Shown: positions 57,523 through 64,000 of the stretch, piece by piece
How the letters are laid out: each line of letters starts with the position of its first letter
Numbering within the stretch: position 1 is the stretch's first letter
Source: Ipomoea triloba
Taxonomy: Eukaryota; Streptophyta; Magnoliopsida; Solanales; Convolvulaceae
Reading direction: 5' to 3'
NCBI RefSeq assembly: GCF_003576645.1
Contig: NC_044916.1
Location: forward strand, 33,545,800 to 33,609,799
DNA length: 64,000 nucleotides
Notes under the pieces: model-generated
What the model was told of the DNA's origin: nothing
Seen by the model: only the letters and a program-made list of their open reading frames with translations
Databases searched by the model: none
Program-made: the position numbers and the translations under genes

Positions 57523-60500
57523 AGTCGCATTACATAATGCATGCCTACATAGCTAAAATTTTGTTAGATAAATTAACTTATTTGAATACCAAACAAGTTC
57601 ACTTACAATAAATCTAATAAAAAAAAAACTAAATCACCAATAAATACTAACTTCACTAATACGGCCAAGATATTTGACCATTCATTTACTTTTGCTATTC
57701 ATATTTTAAAATTTACAGAACATAAAGGAGTCAATCACATTTAAATTAATTAGTAATAATGTAAGCTAAATATTAGATAAATCATCGTCTTAGAGTAACC
57801 AAACTAATAACAAAATATAATAATGCAAAAACAACCATATATACAAAAATCCACTTTGGTAGATCACAAATTAAGGGTGCTATGAATGAAGTATTGAAGA
57901 CCGGGAAATAAAGACACAACACTAGTTTTCATGCACACTCTTTCCGTGTCTCTAGGATATGCAATGGAGGTCCATTCATGAGGACCATTCACTATACCAT
58001 GCATAACATAAATAACTAAAAAGCTTATGCCAACAATGATAGTGAATGGAAATTGAAGGTAATTTTGCGTATTCATTGCAACACGGGAAACTAATATCAT
58101 GTCAAATCTTCCTATCAAACATGTAAAATCCTTTCACCAAAACCTATTACTCTTACCAAGTATTTGATACCCATACCGATTCTGATTCCCATAAAAGAGT
58201 CAATCACGGGAAACTAGTATGGTGGAGAGACAAGGTGATCTGGCTGAAAATCTTCCTACATCTGTAGATCACTTTGTAGGATTCGATATAGATATCGAAA
58301 AGGCCTAGAAATTGCATCTCTTCTTGCTCTCTATCCATGGCGTCGAGGAGCTAGGTGGATGATGGAGGCCGGCTGCCGTGCCCCCCACAGCAGCTAGGTC
58401 GTCTTATATAATTCTTTAAACCTAACTAATAAGACGACGACTAAAACTAAGACGGGTTGACTTTGTATTACACTAAAAACACAAAAATGCCCTTATTAAC
58501 TTCTTCATAAACTATCACACCCACTTGGTATTATGGTATATCCTGGCCTGAACAAGTCTTCAACCTCACTTAAAATGGTTAGATGTATGTTATCTAGATA
58601 TCTATGTGAACAATTTATTAGTCTTCTTATTTTGAGGCTAAGTTAGTTTACCTATATCTTTACGTTAAATAAATATTTTATCAATTAATAGAGACAACTC
58701 CAAATATTACATCAAACAAATTAATAGTAATAATCACAATCAATTTATTAATTAGATTGTTGACTTGAAAATTATTATGAGGTTTTAAAATTGACTCTCA
58801 ATGAAAGTAACATATTAACCTACATGATTTAATGGCTAAATCACAAAGTAAAATTTATTCAGTGTATTCCCTCATCATCACCCCAAATATTTCATTAAAC
58901 CATATATTTATTATTTTGAATAATATTGGCCTAGGTACGTGGTGATGGGCAAAGGAGTACAGTGTGTATATATGCCTGCAGGTTCCATTTATTATTTGTT
59001 TCAATTTTGCAAAGAGAATATGGGCAAGTGCACAGCGCAAATGATTATGTGGTATCTGAATCTAAATATTTATACTTTATCTTACAATTTATATATTACA
59101 GACACACAATATTAATATATATGTAATTAATTACTTCATTTTGTATTCACAAATTTCATTCAAATATTGCAATCACACAATATTAATGGATTAAATTTGA
59201 TGATCATGTATTGTATTTACAAATTCTCTTTTACCATTGTAATTGTACTGTTATGTGTTTTGACTTAAAAACACAATTTATATTCTAAAACTTTACAATT
59301 TCAATATTAAAAATACACCATTTATACGTGTATAACATCTCGTGGACGGGATGGTAATTAATTTAATGAGAAAAAGATAGGGTATGTAGAAGGGTTGAAA
59401 CTTAAAAGTCCCTCTCGCCAATGAAGGGCGGCCAAATTTAAAGACAACTTGGACTAGTTCAATGTTACGTTGTACCGCGTCTTCTAACACCGGGGTCAAG
59501 ATGATAGGATTTCCATTGCCAAATTTTTCTTTAATTTGTTTAGACATTTAACTATTTAAGCATATCATTTCTTAAATACTAATTTAAAGTCACTTTCGTT
59601 TCAAATTACGTAAAGATTCTTTTTATTATTTTACCTTTTCATTTCAAATATTATGATTGAATTCAAATGACTTCCGGTAATCAAATAACATTTTTTTTGT
59701 CGTATCTATTAAGACTTTCTAATGTTTATATTCCAATCGTATGATTCTTGAACTCATAGTCCAAGTTAACTTTTGTAATTTGTTCGAGGATTGCCTTCAC
59801 GCATGATGCATTGTTTAAGAATGATTCATTAACTTATAATTTACACCATTTATTCCCCTCAAATCCACAAATTATACTATGGATCATTGCCCACCTTATA
59901 CTGTGGACCTAATAAAAAACGATATTTAGATTATATGTCTTCCGTTTATAGGTTATATACTTATAAATAAACTAAAAGTACATAATATGTTAGTGTTGGG
60001 CGTCAACCGGGTTAGCCGAGTTCAACCCCTACTCGATTCAAGACGTGGCGTTGCGGTTTACCATAGAATGATGTGGTTAAATGCAATGGTTAATATCCGG
60101 CGGGTCACCTACTTATCACTAGTTTTAAATACGATATGACAACCAGATAACCAAAAAAATATGTGGTTAAACGTGCTTGATTTACTGTAGATCCAACAAT
60201 TAGATATATAATTTGTTAACTAAATTATGTAATATGTTAACCGCACATATATAATTCAGATAGAGTTTACTATGTGCATGATGGACCATGGTCCACAATA
60301 AAACAATTGCTTCAAATCATGCCTCTTGGGTAAGTCTATTCGATCATTTTTGTTTTTAATGGAATTAAACTATCTGTACTTATTTTGCTGAAAAATTAGT
60401 GATAAGTAAGATATTATTCCATTTTATTTATAATATTTTTTTTTATATTTCAAATTTAAGTCGTATTCATTATATTAAAAAAAAATTGATATATGAAAGC

Positions 60501-63500
60501 AATGAAAGCAAGTTGTCACTCACCATAAGGCTCAACAGGTGCAAGTGGAGTAAAGCTGAATGTACGTAATTTTATGTAAATTGTCTTTTTGACTGGTCAT
60601 TTGACTCATATGGCAATTATACTTTGAAAAAAAACGATCAAAAGGATAAGTGACATTTAAGTAAAATATTAATTAGGATTTTAAAGTATAATAATGTTAA
60701 TTGTTACGTACGTTTGGTTCTAAACTTTTTATTTAATCATTCATAGTTTTTCAAAATTTTTTTTAAAAAATTTAATCACTCCTGATCTTTCTGTTAGTTT
60801 AAGTAAAGATAAATTAAGACTATGAATGGTTAAAATTTTGAAATTTAAAGAAATATGGATGATTAATTATCTTAAAAGTAGGAATAACTATGGATAGTTA
60901 AATTTAAAAGTTTAATAACTACATAATTTACAGATATCTAAATTTAAAATTTAAAATTAAACGCGAGTTGTCAGTGTCACTATAATCGAAGAATCACAAT
61001 TAGTATTAATTCTAACATTTAAGACTAACTAATTGCTTGTCTCGTAAGTAAATTTGGGCGAACAATATAATGACGTGAAATGGACAAAACAGGGTTGCGA
61101 TTGGGCTCTGAGGCTCATGGTGCGTTTTGAGTTTCTTTTGATCCACTTGTAAAAGAAAATCTATGAGCTTCCCCTATTTTCCATGCTTCTTCATTTTCCA
61201 ATACTTATCGCACAATTTACAGTTTTCAAGTTATTACATGCCATGCACACTTTTATCTCTTAATAATTCTTTCTTTCCAACCAAACACTCTGAAATAGTG
61301 ATTAAAAAAAATTCCATTATCACCCAATAATAGCTAGCTAGTAATAATAATTGCTCAAATTCAATTCCTAGTGAGAGCGATATATTGATCTTCTTAGTTT
61401 AAACTGGTTAGTTATAGACAATTTAAATTGATCTATTTTTTTTCGTTTAAAGTTATACACCAAAATTTACTTAGTACGTACGTTCAAATAGTGACCGTAA
61501 GTTTTTATCTGTCGCTAAAAAATAAAATTGCTCAAATTCCTTGAACTTACTGATTCTAATAGTGTACGCGCGTGAGAGAATGCAGCATGACTACGAAAAT
61601 CCCGAACCGATTACATTACATGGTTAAAGGACTGTAATTGTACGTTGTATTTTGGTTTGTAATTTGCTTTGGACATTGACATGCTAACGGATTTTGTTAA
61701 AACTTAAAACAACGTTGATTTTATTTGCTGAAACAACTTGGTTCAAAACTCAAATGTCTGGGCCTCCTCATATATTGCTGCCCCCAACTCACAAGTTATC
61801 ATGGCGTTCGTACGCGATAGTAGCGTTTTTTTAACTACATATATAAAATTTAAAAGCAAAGTAAATAATTTAAGTAACCACCCATCCACCGTCAAAGAAT
61901 TGAACCGTAATATGATCGCATAGGCATCTCAATTGGTCACATGAGTAAAGTTTGGGAAGAAAAATAAGAAGTCGAGTCTCCCCAACAGCAATGTGGGATC
62001 AACATCTCAAAGTGAGGGGTTCTTTGTGCGCAGTAAGCAAATGTTGCTTACCATAATTTACATCATTCCAAATGCTTTGGATGGCATTTTTTAAAACTTT
62101 TAATTAACAAAAATCCCATCCTAAGTGAAGATAAAAGAAATTCGTGTATAATGTTTTTGACATGCCTTTATAAAGTAGAAATGCTACCATTTTCACTATC
62201 CTAGAGGGCTCTATGTACCTTTCTTTTTCTCTACGTTTTATACAAAAACTTGGACTCACATATAAATTAAATATGTTGGACTTTAATTGAGAAATAATTA
62301 GCTAGCGGATCGGAGGAGTTGAGGAACTTTAATTTGTGAAACTAGGAAGGCCACATGGATGTTGTGGCGGGTGATTACGAGTAATAAGAATTTTATCTTG
62401 AATGTATTTAGTATAGTCTTAATTCTTAAATTTTAAAGGAGAAAACGATTTTAACTCTTACACTTATCGAAACTGTTAACCCTATAAGTTTAAATTGCAC
62501 AAGGAGCAAACTTAGCAAATATGGGAACAAAAGTGTATGGTGCTCGATATAATGTACTCCTACATCAATTTATACATGTAGGAACGTACTAAATCCTTAA
62601 ATTGTAGTAACTTAACTAATTCACCCAAAATTCACTTCAAAGTTCAAACCAAAATCGCACGTCAATTGAGTACTGATTTATTGGATGTAAGTCAATTTTT
62701 TTTTTTTTTATTTATGTTTACCATACGGCAAATCTCATATGAAAGTTCATGATTAAGAAAATTGATATTGTTTTGAAGATTTAAACAAGTATTTTGTTGC
62801 TTTCAGGACATGTCACATATAACTATCAACTTATGTGTAGCCTGTCCTTAAATGGTGCCACTATGCATCTCTTTGAAAATGATATGGTGGTCAGAAAACT
62901 TCACATCAAATTAGTTTCCTATTTTCACTTTTAAGAATTAAGATAAAGATTATCACCAACAACCAACTAAATAATCCCCTTCTCTTTTGTAGTTTTCAAG
63001 CCATTATACAAGAGGTAACATAGTTTATTATCTGGTGCATACCATCGGAGTAGTGTCTGTAAAAAAAATTTCATCGTTCAAAAAAATAATGATAATAATG
63101 AGTTCACTAGTACACCACTTTAATTACGCTTTGCCGCTCTGGGTGTTGAATTTATTAGCTTCTCTTTTAATTTAAAAGTTGATAACAATTAATGAAGGAA
63201 TAACTGGAAGGCATTAAGTGATTAATTTATTACAAAGAATTAAAAGATTAACTAAACATACATTATATTTATCAAACTAATTAACATTTATGCTTATTGT
63301 AACTTCAATCGATCCCAACTTTTATTAATGTATTTCATATAACAGCCAAACATACTTAAACACGTATCAACTATATTTTGTTGATTTAGTTTAGTAAAAA
63401 TTTACCATAAACAACTGTTTAAAGACATCTTTAATAGTTTCAAGTAAACTTAACTTTATTCAAAAAAAAAAAAAAAGTAAACTTTTATTCTTCAACTCCC

Positions 63501-63949
63501 CAGCCCACAATCTACCCATCTATTAACCAACTGAGCTGCTCATGCAAATTTTAATTTTCATTCTTTTAAATAGGTTTGATGGGTAAACAAAGTAAATAAA
63601 TAATTATATCCAAGAACTAATAAACAAGACTGATTGAATATAAGAAATTCAACCCCAACTTCATTGATCATATCCAATAATCTATATGTCATTAAAATCA
63701 TTCCTAATTAAACAATTCATCATCAGGATCAAGAATATAATGGGCAGTAAGATATATATATATATAGATTAGACCTTGCTACGACCTGCAAAGTTGATGG
63801 AAGGGAAGAATGAAAAACAACTAAGTCATGGCTTAACTTAAACTTGGAGATTTGGTGGGTGATAATAAACATGCCAATTCAATAATGTAAAACTAACCTA
63901 TCATATATATAAAAGTGATCAAGAAGAACTCCCCACACCAAGAAAATCT
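57523..63949. other. Long gene-poor AT-rich region
   Basis: No exon chain is supported on either strand. A GC-richer block at 58200-58420 (GGCGTCGAGGAGC, GATGGAGGCCGGCTGCCG) looks like a decayed transposon. GATGGACCATGGTCCACAA at 60278-60296 is a family A MITE end. 61980-62035 has a block, minus strand GATCCCACATTG, loosely like that at 26462. The rest is non-coding. Confidence 0.5.
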
Positions 63950-64000
63950 ATGAAGGTAACATCCTCCCTCCTTCCCCTTTTGTCTTCTCCTTCATCATCT
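63950..64000 (+). CDS. Possible gene start cut by the window edge
   Basis: ATG 63950 opens MKVTSSLLPLLSSPSSS and stays open to the edge. A TATA-box-like ATATATATAAAAG at 63903-63915 lies about 35-45 bp before the ATG, which is short for a plant leader. The start could encode a signal or transit peptide, but 17 codons are too few to judge. Confidence 0.3.
   Translation, partial: MKVTSSLLPLLSSPSSS

Noticed and set aside
57864..58118. 84-codon minus-strand ORF with a hydrophobic stretch
   Set aside because: No recognisable domain, no splice context, AT-rich DNA; hydrophobic runs are common by chance there.

Overview
The window is nuclear DNA of a flowering plant, most likely a eudicot. Genes are intron-rich and widely spaced, intergenic DNA is AT-rich, and transposon debris is heavy: LTR elements, LINE and SINE copies, MITEs and a large fold-back locus. 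Two N gaps (628-1165, 34553-35383) and three single-N joins mark a draft scaffold. I cannot name the species. An asterid fits the impression given by the proteins, but that is inference.

Layout. 1-4440: minus-strand 5' half of an EHD3-like nuclear protein gene, cut by an N gap. 4441-11420: transposon block with a solo LTR (5525-6026), a complete 4.35 kb non-autonomous LTR element in minus orientation (6477-10828) and a palindromic MITE array. 11390-14868: BTB/POZ gene (At4g08455-like) whose first exon and part of its intron appear twice around a single N, very probably an assembly artefact. 14870-21640: repeats, a 5'-truncated LINE with target-site duplication, and a fold-back locus (about 18966-20825). 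21688-23213: plastid-type octanoyltransferase (LIP2p-like). 23455-24751: broken Mpv17/PMP22 gene. 24760-37900: gene-poor, with MITEs, SINEs, one small membrane-protein candidate and the second N gap. 37990-40671: F-box/LRR gene (SKP2A-like), convergent with a DnaJ10-like co-chaperone gene at 41195-43988. 45743-51914: DEAD-box RNA helicase of the DBP10/DDX54/RH29 type. 53355-55190: a short plastid-targeting-like ORF and a neprosin-domain pseudogene. 55190-64000: repeats and AT-rich DNA with no convincing gene, except a possible gene start at the right edge.

The intact genes are unlinked housekeeping functions: lipoylation in plastids, ubiquitin ligase adaptors, a co-chaperone and ribosome biogenesis. 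Nothing suggests a cluster or pathway. I found no convincing new biological system. The most notable features are the fold-back locus with amplified internal repeats, two GC-AG introns in one gene, a cluster of about 140-bp dispersed repeats truncating the neprosin pseudogene, and several transposon insertions with exact target-site duplications. Exon boundaries below were read by eye from splice consensus and reading frame; gene names rest on remembered family similarity, not on a search.
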